A stretch of DNA of 64,000 bases from Dyadobacter soli (GCF_900101885.1 NZ_FNAN01000009.1:62001-126000); one strand, 5' to 3'; shown: positions 25,740 to 36,050, counted from the first letter of the stretch. Program-made: numbers and translations. Notes: generated by a model not told the origin, from the letters alone.

Positions 25740-27311
25740 TTATTGCTGATAACCCGGGTTCTGAGGTTTCAGGTTCGGGTTGTTCCTCATTTCCTGGATG
25801 CCCAATGGGAACAACAGGTGTTTTTCCAGCAAAGGAGCACCACCGCTCACGTTGAGGTTTCTGTGGCCCACGAAGTTGTCGAACTTCTTGGTTTCCTCAT
25901 TGAACACCTTACGCAGACGTACCATGTCGAACCAGGTAATGCCTTCGTAAGCGAATTCGTGCCAACGCTCTTTCCATACCGCCTCTTTGAAGGAAGCAGC
26001 AGTGTAAGTGCCGGCAGCTGGGGTTGTTAGCTTCGCGCGGTCGCGGATCGCCTTGAATGCTTCGTATGCTGGCGTGGTAACGCTACCCAGTTCAGCTTGT
26101 GCTTCTGCAAACATCAGCAACACGTCAGAATAGCGCATCTGGTTTACGTTCAGGTTGTTCAGACGGGTAGGAGTGATGCCTGGGCCACCCAATGCCGCGA
26201 TGTTGAAGTACTTGAACACGTAAGGAGCGCCCAGCTCGAACCGATCGCCGGTACCATTGGTGAAGTAGGTGGTATAGAACCAGCCTTCCTGATCTTTGGT
26301 ACGGAGGTCGCCTGTTTCGTACGACTCGTAGAACGATTTCGTTGGCACGGTGCTACCTGTTCCGCTAGGTCCTGAGTAGGTTACCGCCTTGAAGTTCGGG
26401 AAGAAATCGTTCAGCGGGAAACCTGCCACTACGGTGTTGTACTGGATCTGGAACAAATGCTCCATACGGTTTTTCAGCTTCTCGTCGTGCAGCTCCTTGT
26501 AAGTGTTGAACAGGCCAAGCGTGGAAGGGTTAGCCTTAGCGTAGTTGATTACTTCGAGCGCTTTTTCGGCAGCCAGCGTGTAGTGCGACTGTCCTTTTGA
26601 CAAAGGGAAGCCAGCCATTGTGAGGTACACTTTCGCCAGGTAAGCTTTCACTGCCATTTTGGAGACACGCCCGTTGGTGTTGAAATCAGCGAAACCGGCA
26701 GCTTCGGCAGCTTGAAGGTCTTCCACGATCAGTTTGTAAACTTCTTCCTGCGGCGTTCTGGAAGCGAAGAAATCTTCGGATTCCGTCGTTTGTGGCTTGG
26801 TAACCAATGGTACATCGCCCCACAATCTTACTGCATAGAAATAAGCCCAAGCGCGAAGGAAACGCGCTTCACCCATCAAACGCACTTTCTGAGCCTCGTT
26901 TGCGGCAGGGAACTGAATGCCCGGGATCTTTTCGATCGCCAGGTTCGCATTCGCGATCACACGGTACAAGCCGTTCCACCAGTTGCTGATATGGCCTGTG
27001 TTACCGTCGTAAATGAGGGCATACAGGTTGTTCAGGTCGGAGTTCTGGCCTGTTTCGGTAGTAGCGGTACCCGTTGGGGCTTCGAGCATCTGCCAGTTGG
27101 CCGAAAAGATACCGGCGCCATCACCGAAGAAACGCATTTCCGCATAAGTAGCCGCAATGGCTGCTTCCGCGTGGTCAGGGATGGTATAGAAGGTATCCGG
27201 TTGCAAGTTCGACGGATCTTGCTCATCGAGGAAGTCGGAGCAAGCAGTCGGTCCCAGCAGGATCGCTCCGCAGAGCAAAAATTGATAGAATTTTTTGTTA
27301 TTAAGTTTCAT
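25740..27311 (-). CDS. SusD/RagB family nutrient-binding lipoprotein
   Basis: 523 aa from the ATG at 27311; an upstream in-frame ATG at 27323 would add four residues. The signal peptide ends PTACSDFLDEQDPSN, with Cys-24 as lipidation site. The TPR-rich SusD fold is shown by ISNWWNGLYRVIANANLAI, GEARFLRAWAYFYAVRLWGD and YSDVLLMFAEAQAELG. The C-terminal RagB region has FAYEGITWFDMVRLRKVFNE and GAPLLEKHLLFPLGIQEMRN. It caps the partner SusC channel at the cell surface and binds oligosaccharide or peptide substrate. It lies 38 bp after its susC. Confidence 0.95.
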   Translation of the reverse strand: MKLNNKKFYQFLLCGAILLGPTACSDFLDEQDPSNLQPDTFYTIPDHAEAAIAATYAEMRFFGDGAGIFSANWQMLEAPTGTATTETGQNSDLNNLYALIYDGNTGHISNWWNGLYRVIANANLAIEKIPGIQFPAANEAQKVRLMGEARFLRAWAYFYAVRLWGDVPLVTKPQTTESEDFFASRTPQEEVYKLIVEDLQAAEAAGFADFNTNGRVSKMAVKAYLAKVYLTMAGFPLSKGQSHYTLAAEKALEVINYAKANPSTLGLFNTYKELHDEKLKNRMEHLFQIQYNTVVAGFPLNDFFPNFKAVTYSGPSGTGSTVPTKSFYESYETGDLRTKDQEGWFYTTYFTNGTGDRFELGAPYVFKYFNIAALGGPGITPTRLNNLNVNQMRYSDVLLMFAEAQAELGSVTTPAYEAFKAIRDRAKLTTPAAGTYTAASFKEAVWKERWHEFAYEGITWFDMVRLRKVFNEETKKFDNFVGHRNLNVSGGAPLLEKHLLFPLGIQEMRNNPNLKPQNPGYQQ

Positions 27312-27349
27312 GCTGAATGTCATTTTGAATGATACAACGGTCCCGTCGA

Positions 27350-30300
27350 TTAGAATGCAACCTGAATACCTCCCAGGAATGTGGTTGGTTTAGGATAGCT
27401 GTGCCAGATCATACCTTGCGAGAATACGTTGTCGCCATCACCACCGCGGATTGGAGTCTGCTCAGGATCGCCGAACGGATATTTGCTGATGATAAAGAAG
27501 TTCTGAGCAGAAACATAAAGTCTCAGTTTGCTCATTTTCAGCTTGCTCGCAATTTCCGATGGGAAGTTGTAACCCAGCAACAGGTTGCGGCCACGGATGA
27601 ACGAACCGTCGAAGATCCAGCGCGTATCCACGTTGGTCACGTAACCAGCCTTGGTATCGCGGATTTGTGCGATCGGCGTGTTCTGGTTTTCAGGAGTCCA
27701 TGCATCCAACACGGTAGCGTAGCTGTTCGCCAATGCCTGGCGGTCTTCGCTGGCGTGCAGGTTCATGTCCATCAGGTCGTTTCCGTACGAGAATTGCAGG
27801 TCGAGGGTAAGGTCGAAGCCGTGGAAACGAACGCTGTTAGAAAGTGATCCCCATCCTTTTGGAGAACCGTTACCGATAATGCCGCGGTCGGCATCGGTGA
27901 TCGCATTGTCGCCGTTCACGTCTTTGTACTTGATATCACCTGGAAGCATTTTCAGGTTACCACGGTAGCTGGTGAATTTAGCAGCCTGGTCAGCTTCTTC
28001 TGTGCTCCAAGTTCCCAGACGGGTCAATCCCCAGAATGCACCTGCCGGTTCGCCGATACGGATAACACTGGTCTGGTTGGTGATCGAAGGACCGCCCACT
28101 CCGAAGATGTCAGCAGGAGTCGCCAATGACAACACTTTGTTCCTGTTGAACGAGATATTGAAGCTGGTGTTCCATGAGAAGTTCTCCTTTTCGATGTTCG
28201 TCGTGTTCAAACCGAATTCGAAACCTTTGTTCTCCATCGAACCGATGTTCTTTCTGATCGTCGCGTAACCGCTGGTACGTGGTACGGGCGCATCGAGAAG
28301 CATGTCGGTGGTTTTACGATAGTAGTAATCCGCTTCGAGTGAGATTCTGCCTTTCAGGAAGCTGATTTCCAAACCACCGTCTGTCTGAGCTGTTTTTTCC
28401 CAACGCAAATCGTTGTTGGCAAGCCTGTTGATACCGGTTCCACCGAAACGGGTGTCGCCGTAAACAGCACCATAGTTAGACCGCAGCAAGCCGAGTGACG
28501 AGTATGGAGGAATTTCCGAGTTACCTGTCAAACCGTAGCTGGTACGAAGTTTCAAGCTTGAAATGATCGGGTTGCCTTTCAGGAACTCTTCATCAGACAC
28601 TTTCCATGCCAAAGCCGCCGACGGGAAGAATGCAAATTTGTGGTTGTCCCCGAATTTGGAAGAACCATCCGCACGTCCTGTTACGGTAACAAGGTATTTG
28701 TCGAGCAAGGTATAGTTCAAACGGCCGAAATACGAGTTAAATGCAAAACGTGATGCACCCGAAACGTAAGGGCTGGACGAAGGAGCTACTGAACCTGCAC
28801 CGAGGTTATCGAATGTGTAGTAATCCGTAGAGAAGTTCTGTGCGCCTACACCGGTTGTAGCCACATTCGTTTCCTGCCATGAAATACCGACAAGGGCGTT
28901 GATCGAGTGGATACCGAATGTTTTGTTATAGGTCAACAAGTTCTCCCATGACCAGAAAGTCTCTTTTCTGGTTTCTTTTCTGGCAGTACCCAGTTCACCA
29001 GGAGTCAATGTACGCGTTTGCGACTGGTTTACTTCCTGGTTGATCACGTTCACACCCAATACGCTCCGGAATTCGAGGCCTTTGGCAAGTGTAACGTTTC
29101 CGTAAAGGCTACCCAGGGTAGTTTGCGTGTTCAGGTTGAACTTACGTCCCATCAAACGGTGTACCGAGCTGAAAGAACCCTCAGCACCCGGATAATCGCG
29201 GTTGTTGGCATAAGATCCATCCGCCCATTTCACCGGAAGGAAAGGGAAATCTTCCACCATCTGGCGAGGTACGGCGTCGTTGATATCGACGAGGTTTTCA
29301 GCCTGGTTGTTGTAGCTCAGAGTACCTCCGAGACGCAACCATTTCTTCACCTGGTCGTCGATGCTGAAACGGGTAGAATAGCGTTTCAGGTAAGACGTTT
29401 TGATCAGACCCTGGTCGTCGCGGTAGTTGAGTGACAACGAGTAGGTTGTGCGCTCGTTACCGCCGCTGAAACCAAGCTGGTGGTTTTGAGATACACGGTT
29501 TTGAGTAGATTCGTCGAACCAGTCGGTATCGTAGTTAGGAGCAAATGTGCCATCCGCGCGTTTGGTGAAAACCTCCGGGTGGGCAGCGAACAACTGCGCA
29601 CGACGTACGAGCGGATCGTGGGTTTTGTATTTACCCGCGTCCCAGCCAGCCTTGTCGAACTTCTCCATGTTCTTGTAGGAAAGGTCTTCCACGTCCATAT
29701 ATTGCTGGGCGTTCAACACTTTCGCTCTTTTCGGGCCCACTGTCGGTACGCTCAGGTCCAGACCATAAGTAATGGTGCTTTCGCCTGATTTACCTTTTTT
29801 GGTGGTAATCATGATAACCCCGTTGGCACCACGCGCACCGTAGATCGCCGTGGACGAAGCATCTTTCAACACCTCTACCGACACGATGTCGTTCGGGTTG
29901 ATAAAGTCGATCGCCTGGCTCTGCTGGTTCTGGTTACCTTGTGGAAGCATTACACCATCCACCACGTACAACGGGTTGTTGGACGAGTTGATGGAGCTGA
30001 AACCACGGATACGTACGTTGGCACGGCCACCCGGACGACCCGAGTTTACGTTCACCTGCACACCCGAGATTTTACCCTGCAATGCCTGGTTCAATGAAGG
30101 AGCAGGGCGCTCTCTCAGTTGTTCTTCTTTTACGGAACCTACGGAACCGGTAAGGTCGGATTTCTTCGCGGTACCGTACCCGATCACGACTACTTCGCTA
30201 AGTGCTTTGGAATCAGCGGCTAGTGAAAGGTCAAGGGTAGTGCGGTTACCGACAACTACTTCCTGGCTGATGTAACCTACAAAGCTGAAAACCAGCGTTG

Positions 30301-30580
30301 CATTATCAGGTACGGAAAGCGTATAGTTACCGTCTCCGTCAGTGGTAGTACCGCTGCTGGTACCTTTCACGACAACGTTCACACCTGGAAGACCGTCGTT
30401 GGTTTCCTTGTCGGTGATTTTTCCTTTGATTGTTTTATCAGCGCGGATTGTCGTTGTAATGCCGGAGTTGGCGAGGGCTGCGTTCACCAGCAATGGGCTT
30501 GCGAGCGCGGGCAGGAGCAATAAAGAGTTACGGATGTTCCGCATTTGGAACAACCATGGATAGGTATCGGAAATTTTCAT
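27350..30580 (-). CDS. SusC/RagA family TonB-dependent outer-membrane transporter
   Basis: 1076 aa. A long N-terminal signal region (about 38 residues) is followed by a carboxypeptidase-regulatory-like domain (TIKGKITDKETNDGLPGVNV). The TonB-box/plug start is SEVVVIGYGTAKKSDLTGSV, and the plug has NPNDIVSVEVLKDASSTAIY and GARGANGVIMITTKKG. A 22-strand barrel follows. No STN domain is present, so it is not a FecIR-type anti-sigma-linked transporter. It imports large substrates with the downstream SusD. A long upstream region holds a LacI-type palindrome. The substrate is unknown, as no glycosidase is adjacent. Confidence 0.96.
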   Translation of the reverse strand: MKISDTYPWLFQMRNIRNSLLLLPALASPLLVNAALANSGITTTIRADKTIKGKITDKETNDGLPGVNVVVKGTSSGTTTDGDGNYTLSVPDNATLVFSFVGYISQEVVVGNRTTLDLSLAADSKALSEVVVIGYGTAKKSDLTGSVGSVKEEQLRERPAPSLNQALQGKISGVQVNVNSGRPGGRANVRIRGFSSINSSNNPLYVVDGVMLPQGNQNQQSQAIDFINPNDIVSVEVLKDASSTAIYGARGANGVIMITTKKGKSGESTITYGLDLSVPTVGPKRAKVLNAQQYMDVEDLSYKNMEKFDKAGWDAGKYKTHDPLVRRAQLFAAHPEVFTKRADGTFAPNYDTDWFDESTQNRVSQNHQLGFSGGNERTTYSLSLNYRDDQGLIKTSYLKRYSTRFSIDDQVKKWLRLGGTLSYNNQAENLVDINDAVPRQMVEDFPFLPVKWADGSYANNRDYPGAEGSFSSVHRLMGRKFNLNTQTTLGSLYGNVTLAKGLEFRSVLGVNVINQEVNQSQTRTLTPGELGTARKETRKETFWSWENLLTYNKTFGIHSINALVGISWQETNVATTGVGAQNFSTDYYTFDNLGAGSVAPSSSPYVSGASRFAFNSYFGRLNYTLLDKYLVTVTGRADGSSKFGDNHKFAFFPSAALAWKVSDEEFLKGNPIISSLKLRTSYGLTGNSEIPPYSSLGLLRSNYGAVYGDTRFGGTGINRLANNDLRWEKTAQTDGGLEISFLKGRISLEADYYYRKTTDMLLDAPVPRTSGYATIRKNIGSMENKGFEFGLNTTNIEKENFSWNTSFNISFNRNKVLSLATPADIFGVGGPSITNQTSVIRIGEPAGAFWGLTRLGTWSTEEADQAAKFTSYRGNLKMLPGDIKYKDVNGDNAITDADRGIIGNGSPKGWGSLSNSVRFHGFDLTLDLQFSYGNDLMDMNLHASEDRQALANSYATVLDAWTPENQNTPIAQIRDTKAGYVTNVDTRWIFDGSFIRGRNLLLGYNFPSEIASKLKMSKLRLYVSAQNFFIISKYPFGDPEQTPIRGGDGDNVFSQGMIWHSYPKPTTFLGGIQVAF

Positions 30581-31039
30581 GTAGTAAGGCTTGTTAAACG
30601 TTTTTCATGCAGTCTTGGAAAACACGTAGAATTTTAGTCTTAGATCTCTGTTCGTTAGGCTTTTGCGTTTTTTGTTTAATCATAGTTTACGGTTTACAGT
30701 TAAAATGGTTTCGGCGAGTAGTTAAAAAATTATAGTTGGTATTCAATAAATCACATTCCATCGCGGCCGCAACTATCCTAGCCAAGGTTTTGAAATCAAA
30801 TTATGATCACATCTCCTGACTGCACTTGTCAAAAAAGGCAAAAAAGATACGTTACGTTTTCTCTGACGGAGGATGGAATGGACGGCGGATTTCGGGACTG
30901 CACCTGTAATCTGCCTGTTAATGTTAAATAGTCTGTGGCGTCAGTTTCGTATTAATAAAAGTCTTTAAGAAAACGCGTTGCAATATTATAATATTTAACA
31001 ATAGATTTCGAATAAAGGCAGGGGAAAATATGTAAATTT

Positions 31040-31059
31040 TTATGCAAACGTTTGCATAA
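31040..31059. promoter_or_regulatory. Perfect 20-bp LacI-family-type operator
   Basis: TTATGCAAACGTTTGCATAA is a perfect palindrome with central CG, the hallmark of LacI/GalR operators (AAACGTTT core). It lies about 460 bp upstream of the susC at 30580. No LacI-family gene is present in the window, so the regulator would be elsewhere. Confidence 0.6.
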
Positions 31060-31122
31060 TATCGGTAAAAATGGGGTGCTTTTGCGCAGTAAATCAGCTA
31101 GTTACGTCACGAATTTTGAACC

Positions 31123-31159
31123 AAAAAAACCACCTCCGGAGTGGGTCTCCGAGAGGTGG
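31123..31159 (-). terminator. Intrinsic terminator after the second susCD pair
   Basis: On the minus strand CCACCTC-T-CGGAG pairs with CTCCG-GAGGTGG (plus-strand bases 31130-31159) around ACCCA, then T7. The stem is 12 bp with one bulge. It lies 50 bp after the susD stop at 31210. Confidence 0.88.
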
Positions 31160-31209
31160 CTTTGTGCAAAAATCCTATAATTAAGGATCAGGATCTCGCC
31201 GGTTTGGAG

Positions 31210-32721
31210 CTAAAATCCTATATTCTGCTGCAACGATTTGTTGTTGTCAGTCTCACGCTGTGGGATGGGCAAAAGCAGGTTCTTTTCGGCGAAGGTTTTG
31301 CTGTAAACCGTCTTGTGTCCCACAAAATTGTCCCATTGTTTCGTCAGGTCATTGCGCACCTTCCGGGTACGGAGCATGTCGAACCACATCTTGCCTTCAT
31401 AGCAAAGTTCGAAGTAGCGTTCTGCCCAGACGGCTTTTTCAAACTCGTCGACATTAGTCGTTGTCACCGCCGGTAGCTGTGCACGTTTACGGATATCGTT
31501 CAAAGCTTTTTGTGCCTGCGCGTTCGGTTTTCCCTCCACGCGGTTGGATGCCTCGGCGTACATCAGCAATACTTCCGCATAACGGTATATCGTATAGTTA
31601 ATGTTCGCCTTGGCGTCGCTGTCAATGGCTTGTTTATCAAACCACTTGTAAATGTAGTAACCGCCGAGGTTCAGACTGTCGCGCCGCGGGTCGCCGGCGG
31701 GGTAATCGCTCGGGTGGCCTTTGTAGTAGGTGTAAAAGAATTGCTTCTCTTTGGCACGCTTGTCGCCCTTCTCGAAGCTTTCCACAAACTCTTTCCGCGG
31801 CAACAGGCCGCCATACTCATCGGAGTAGGAAGCAATGCCGTTGAATGCGGGTAAAGTTACCGGCGTAAGGCCGTTGTTACGGATATCCTTTTCGTGCTGA
31901 ACCTGGAAAATAAACTCGGTCTGGTTACGGCTCGCGGGCATGATCATGTCGGTGTACTCCGCAAACAGGGAGAATGCACCGTTGTCGATGATCTCCTTCG
32001 ACCGCTTGGCCGATTCCGTATAGGCGGGCATGCCTCCTTGCGCGGGGAAGCCCGCGTAGGTCAGGTATACGTGCGCGAGGAGCGTTTTGATGGCGCCCAT
32101 CGACATCCGTCCGGCGGTGTCACGCCAGGGTAATGTAGACTTTTCCGCTTCCAGAAGGTCAGGAATGATGATCTCGTCGTAAATCTCCTTCACCGGGGAA
32201 CGCGGCGTCTGCACGTCGTCCAGCGAGGTAATGAGCGTCGTGATCTTCGGTATATCTCCGAACATACGCACCAGTTGGAAATAGTATAATGCACGCATTG
32301 CCCGCGCTTCGGCGATCATATTGGTCTTTGTCGCGGCCGGCAATGTGGTGATTTCCCCAATCTTCTGAATGGCTAGGTTGGCACGCGCAATGCCCGAATA
32401 CATTCCCGACCACCAGTTGTCGATGTAAAACGCCCGTGCATCGTATTCGAGGTTGAAGAATTTGAATGCTTCGGTTTGCGAGTTGCCGTCGGCTTTGCCG
32501 GTCATGAATTCCACGAGGGACGCATTGTTGCCGCCCCAGCCGCCGCCGCCATTGTTGAAAGTCGTGATTTGCGAGTAGGCGCCATCCACGAATGCCCGGG
32601 CGATTTCAGGACTGGAAACGGAAGAGCCGGTGGTGAGCTGGCCGGTTGGATTTTCGGTCAGGAAGTCGTTGCAGGACGCCATTCCCAGGACCATACAAGT
32701 ATAAAGAATATGCTTTTTCAT
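31210..32721 (-). CDS. SusD/RagB family nutrient-binding lipoprotein
   Basis: 503 aa. The lipoprotein signal MKKHILYTCMVLGMASC places the acylated Cys at residue 17, followed by NDFLTENPTG as usual for SusD. FYIDNWWSGMYSGIARANLA and EARAMRALYYFQLVRMFGDI are core TPR regions; LCYEGKMWFDMLRTRKVRND and KNLLLPIPQRETDNN close the protein. It starts 23 bp after its partner susC. A Gly/Asn-rich patch (NNGGGGWGGNN) near residue 57 is an unusual loop. Substrate unknown. Confidence 0.95.
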   Translation of the reverse strand: MKKHILYTCMVLGMASCNDFLTENPTGQLTTGSSVSSPEIARAFVDGAYSQITTFNNGGGGWGGNNASLVEFMTGKADGNSQTEAFKFFNLEYDARAFYIDNWWSGMYSGIARANLAIQKIGEITTLPAATKTNMIAEARAMRALYYFQLVRMFGDIPKITTLITSLDDVQTPRSPVKEIYDEIIIPDLLEAEKSTLPWRDTAGRMSMGAIKTLLAHVYLTYAGFPAQGGMPAYTESAKRSKEIIDNGAFSLFAEYTDMIMPASRNQTEFIFQVQHEKDIRNNGLTPVTLPAFNGIASYSDEYGGLLPRKEFVESFEKGDKRAKEKQFFYTYYKGHPSDYPAGDPRRDSLNLGGYYIYKWFDKQAIDSDAKANINYTIYRYAEVLLMYAEASNRVEGKPNAQAQKALNDIRKRAQLPAVTTTNVDEFEKAVWAERYFELCYEGKMWFDMLRTRKVRNDLTKQWDNFVGHKTVYSKTFAEKNLLLPIPQRETDNNKSLQQNIGF

Positions 32722-32744
32722 GTGAAAGTCAGTTTTGGATCACC

Positions 32745-35700
32745 TTAAAAAACAATGTTCAAACCGAGGTTGTAGGTACGCGGACGCGGGTACTGGAAGA
32801 ACTCCATGTTCGCATTCAACTGCCCGCCGAAACCTGTAAGCGCTTCCGGATCGTAACCCGAATAATCGTCGATCAGGAAGAAGTTCTGCGCGCTGGCGTA
32901 AATGCGCAGGCGCTGGAAGTTGACCTTCCCGAACTTGGTCGGCAGCGAATAGCCCAGCATGATGTTCTGGCCACGGATAAACGAGCCGTCTTCCACCCAC
33001 CAGTCGTCCATGTGCGTGTCATAACCGGCATTGTAGTGGCGGATCTGGGCAATGTGCGTGTTCTGGTTTTCGGGTGTCCAGGCATTCAGCACCGTGCGGG
33101 AGCTGCTGGCGATGGCCTGGCGGTCTTCCACGGAGTGTTTGGTCGCATTCACGGTGTTTACCCCCATCACAATGCGGATATCGAATGAAAGGTCGAACTT
33201 GCCAAGCTGGAATGAGTTTGAAATGTTCATGTTCCATTTCGGATAGGAGCGGCCGATGATAGTCTCATCCTTACCGTCGATCTTGCCGTCCTTGTTGATA
33301 TCCTCCCATTTCAAATCACCCGGCAGGCGGTTGTACTTCGCGGCTTCGTCGGCTTCCGCGGTACCCCACGTTCCAAGGCGGCGGTAACCCCACAGCGTAC
33401 CGATCGGCTGGCCGATGCGGAGAATGTTGGTATTACCGAGGAAGTTGGGGCCGGGGAAAATATCGTCGCCGTTTCTGCCGAGTTTGAGCACTTTATTTTT
33501 GTTCGCCGAGAATGCCACGTTGGTGCTCCATGTGAATTTCTCCGTGGAAATGTTGCGGCTGTTGATGCCGATTTCGATACCGGTGTTTTGCACCGAGCCA
33601 ATGTTCTGAGTTACAGAGCTAAGGCCTGTCGACCATGGAATAGGCGCATTCAGAAGCAGGTCTTTGGTGACTTTTTTGTAATAATCAAAAGTCAGGTCGA
33701 TACGGTTGTTGAACAGGCCGATGTCGGCACCGATGTCGAGCTGGTTGGTATATTCCCAGCGCAAATCGGGGTTACCGAAGGAGCTCCGCCACACGAACGT
33801 CTGCCGCGAGCCGCCCAGGAGCACGTCACCGGTGCCCAGAAATTGCTGCGATGCGTAGTTTCCTATTTCCTGGTTACCCGTTTTACCGTAACTGGCGCGG
33901 ATTTTCAGGTTTGTAAGCACACTGTTGGATTTCAGGAACTCCTCGTTGGTCACATTCCAGGCTACGGCCGCCGAAGGGAAGAATGCATATTTGTTATTGG
34001 CCCCAAATTTCGACGCACCATCGTAGCGTCCGGTGAATGTGAACAGGTAGCGGTCGCGGAAACCATAGTTGAAGCGCGCGAAGTAGGAGTTTAGCGACCA
34101 TTCACCATCTCCCGAGCTGGGTTTCACCAAGGTATTGCCCACGTTCACATTGTGCCAGCCCCAGTAATCGTCGATGAAGTTCTGCGCCGTCACACCGAAG
34201 TTTTCCCACGACCGTTTTTGCCACGATAAACCGAGCAATGCGGAAATGTTGTGGTCGCCGAAGGTTTTGTTGTAATTGAAATAATTCTCAAACTGCCAGT
34301 AAAACTCGTTGTTGGCCGAAATGCTGGCCGAGCCCTTCTGGTCCGCCGACAATGCATTCAGATCGCGGCCGGAGTAGAAGTTGTTTTTATCGAAGCGCAG
34401 CTCGTAGCTGTAATTGGTACGGAGACTAAGGTCAGGGGTAAATTTGATATTGGAATACAAACTACCCAGGATTTCGGTACGGGGGTTGGTCTGTGTGCGT
34501 TGGTCGGCAATGCGTACGGGGTTTTCACCGCCTTCCATACCGGGCCAGTCCTTGTTACGGCCCCAGCTGCCGTCGGGGTATTTGGTTGGTAAAATAGGAA
34601 TGGCTTCGAATACCATCCGCGGTACGTTCAGCCCGCCCGAGCCGCCGTCTACTTCCTTGATCACCGCTTTGTTGAGGAAAATGCTACCCCCGACTTTCAG
34701 CCATTTCGTCGCGTCATTATCGAGCGTCAGCTTGGCTGAATAGCGTGTCAGATTAGAATTCCGCATCAGACCGCCCTGGTCGGTGTAGCCAACCGAAATG
34801 CTGTAAGCGCTCTTCTCGCCGCCGCCACGCACGGCCAGCTCGTGGTTCTGTGCCCAGGTGGGCTTGTAAATTTCCTTTTCCCAGTCGGTATTGTATTTGG
34901 GCTTGCCATTGGCATCGAACAGGTTAGGGAAGTTGGCAGGCAGGTTGCGCACATATTTGCCGTCTTTGAAACCCTGCTCGTCGAATTTGGCGGCATTGTC
35001 GTAGGCCGTGTTGTACACCTGCATGAATTCGTCGGCGGTAAGCGTTCCGAGGCGGCTGGCAGGGGTAATGTAAGATCCCCACACATCGTAGGAAATCTGC
35101 GTCGTCCCCGATTTGCCGCGTTTGGTGGTAATGATAATCACCCCGTTGGCGCCGCGCGCACCGTAAATGGCCGTTGCCGATGCATCTTTCAATACTTCAA
35201 GTGATTCGATATCGTTGGGGTTCAGCAGGTTTGGATTACTTACCCCCACAATGCCGTCGATCACATACAATGGTTCAAGACTTGAATTGATAGAACCCAC
35301 CCCCCGTATGCGAATGCGCGGCTGGTACCCGGGGGCGGAGGAGTTCACCGCCACATCCACACCGGGAATGCGACCCTGTAACGACTGCGCCACGTTGGTC
35401 GCCTGCCTGTCGAGCAGCTTTTCGCCCTTGATAGCACCCACCGAACCGGTAAGATCGCTCTTGCGGACGGTTCCGTAGCCGATCACCACCACTTCGTCCA
35501 TACTCTTGCTATCCACTTTCATGACCACGTCCACCGTGGTACGCTCGCCTACGGGCACTTCCAGCTTTTCATAGCCTACAAAGCTGAAAACCAGTACTGC
35601 ACTGTTGTCATTCACATTGATTTCGTAATTCCCGTCCGAATTGGACGAAGTGCCCTGGCTGGTGCCTTTGACGATGACATTCACACCGGGTAATGCGGAA

Positions 35701-35861
35701 CTGTTTTCGGAATCGGTAATCCTGCCTTTGATGGTCTTGTCCTTCGGGCCGGCCGCCATTGCGGCAACCGATAGCAGCAGGAAAACAATTAACTGGGGCA
35801 AAGAAGAATGTGGTATAACGCCGGACGGCGCTACACGCAGGGGAGTAGTTTTCTTTTTCAT
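32745..35861 (-). CDS. SusC/RagA family TonB-dependent outer-membrane transporter
   Basis: 1038 aa. N-terminal export signal (LPQLIVFLLLSVAAMAAG), then a carboxypeptidase-regulatory-like domain (TIKGRITDSENSSALPGVNV), TonB-box-like DEVVVIGYGTVRKSDLTGSV, plug with NPNDIESLEVLKDASATAIY, and a long barrel. No STN domain. It forms a pair with the SusD gene 23 bp downstream. It is clearly paralogous to the SusC at 27350-30580 in the N-terminal third, but the barrel loops differ, which suggests a different substrate. It is the first gene after the Gfo/Idh/MocA unit. Confidence 0.96.
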   Translation of the reverse strand: MKKKTTPLRVAPSGVIPHSSLPQLIVFLLLSVAAMAAGPKDKTIKGRITDSENSSALPGVNVIVKGTSQGTSSNSDGNYEINVNDNSAVLVFSFVGYEKLEVPVGERTTVDVVMKVDSKSMDEVVVIGYGTVRKSDLTGSVGAIKGEKLLDRQATNVAQSLQGRIPGVDVAVNSSAPGYQPRIRIRGVGSINSSLEPLYVIDGIVGVSNPNLLNPNDIESLEVLKDASATAIYGARGANGVIIITTKRGKSGTTQISYDVWGSYITPASRLGTLTADEFMQVYNTAYDNAAKFDEQGFKDGKYVRNLPANFPNLFDANGKPKYNTDWEKEIYKPTWAQNHELAVRGGGEKSAYSISVGYTDQGGLMRNSNLTRYSAKLTLDNDATKWLKVGGSIFLNKAVIKEVDGGSGGLNVPRMVFEAIPILPTKYPDGSWGRNKDWPGMEGGENPVRIADQRTQTNPRTEILGSLYSNIKFTPDLSLRTNYSYELRFDKNNFYSGRDLNALSADQKGSASISANNEFYWQFENYFNYNKTFGDHNISALLGLSWQKRSWENFGVTAQNFIDDYWGWHNVNVGNTLVKPSSGDGEWSLNSYFARFNYGFRDRYLFTFTGRYDGASKFGANNKYAFFPSAAVAWNVTNEEFLKSNSVLTNLKIRASYGKTGNQEIGNYASQQFLGTGDVLLGGSRQTFVWRSSFGNPDLRWEYTNQLDIGADIGLFNNRIDLTFDYYKKVTKDLLLNAPIPWSTGLSSVTQNIGSVQNTGIEIGINSRNISTEKFTWSTNVAFSANKNKVLKLGRNGDDIFPGPNFLGNTNILRIGQPIGTLWGYRRLGTWGTAEADEAAKYNRLPGDLKWEDINKDGKIDGKDETIIGRSYPKWNMNISNSFQLGKFDLSFDIRIVMGVNTVNATKHSVEDRQAIASSSRTVLNAWTPENQNTHIAQIRHYNAGYDTHMDDWWVEDGSFIRGQNIMLGYSLPTKFGKVNFQRLRIYASAQNFFLIDDYSGYDPEALTGFGGQLNANMEFFQYPRPRTYNLGLNIVF

Positions 35862-36050
35862 TTGTTAGGTTTTTGGAGTAGTAATGAAAATAAGAAGTAC
35901 TGGCTGGCGCGGCTGCGCAAATCACGCGTACGGATGTTGCATAGGCAGGAATGGGTTAGGTTTGTTTGAATTATCGAAATTAATCTCGATTTAATGCAAG
36001 AAGATCAGGCTGCTATATTTTTACCCGCGCTTGTAGTAATGTATAAACAA

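Larger units (their letters stand above)
30581..31209. other. Regulatory intergenic region between two susCD pairs
   Basis: 629 bp without a gene. It contains the terminator of the upstream pair (31123-31159), a 20-bp palindrome of LacI type (31040-31059), and a shorter AAACGTTT palindrome at 30596-30603, 16 bp before the susC start. The central part is AT-rich, fitting a regulated promoter. I could not place a convincing -33/-7 pair. Confidence 0.6.
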
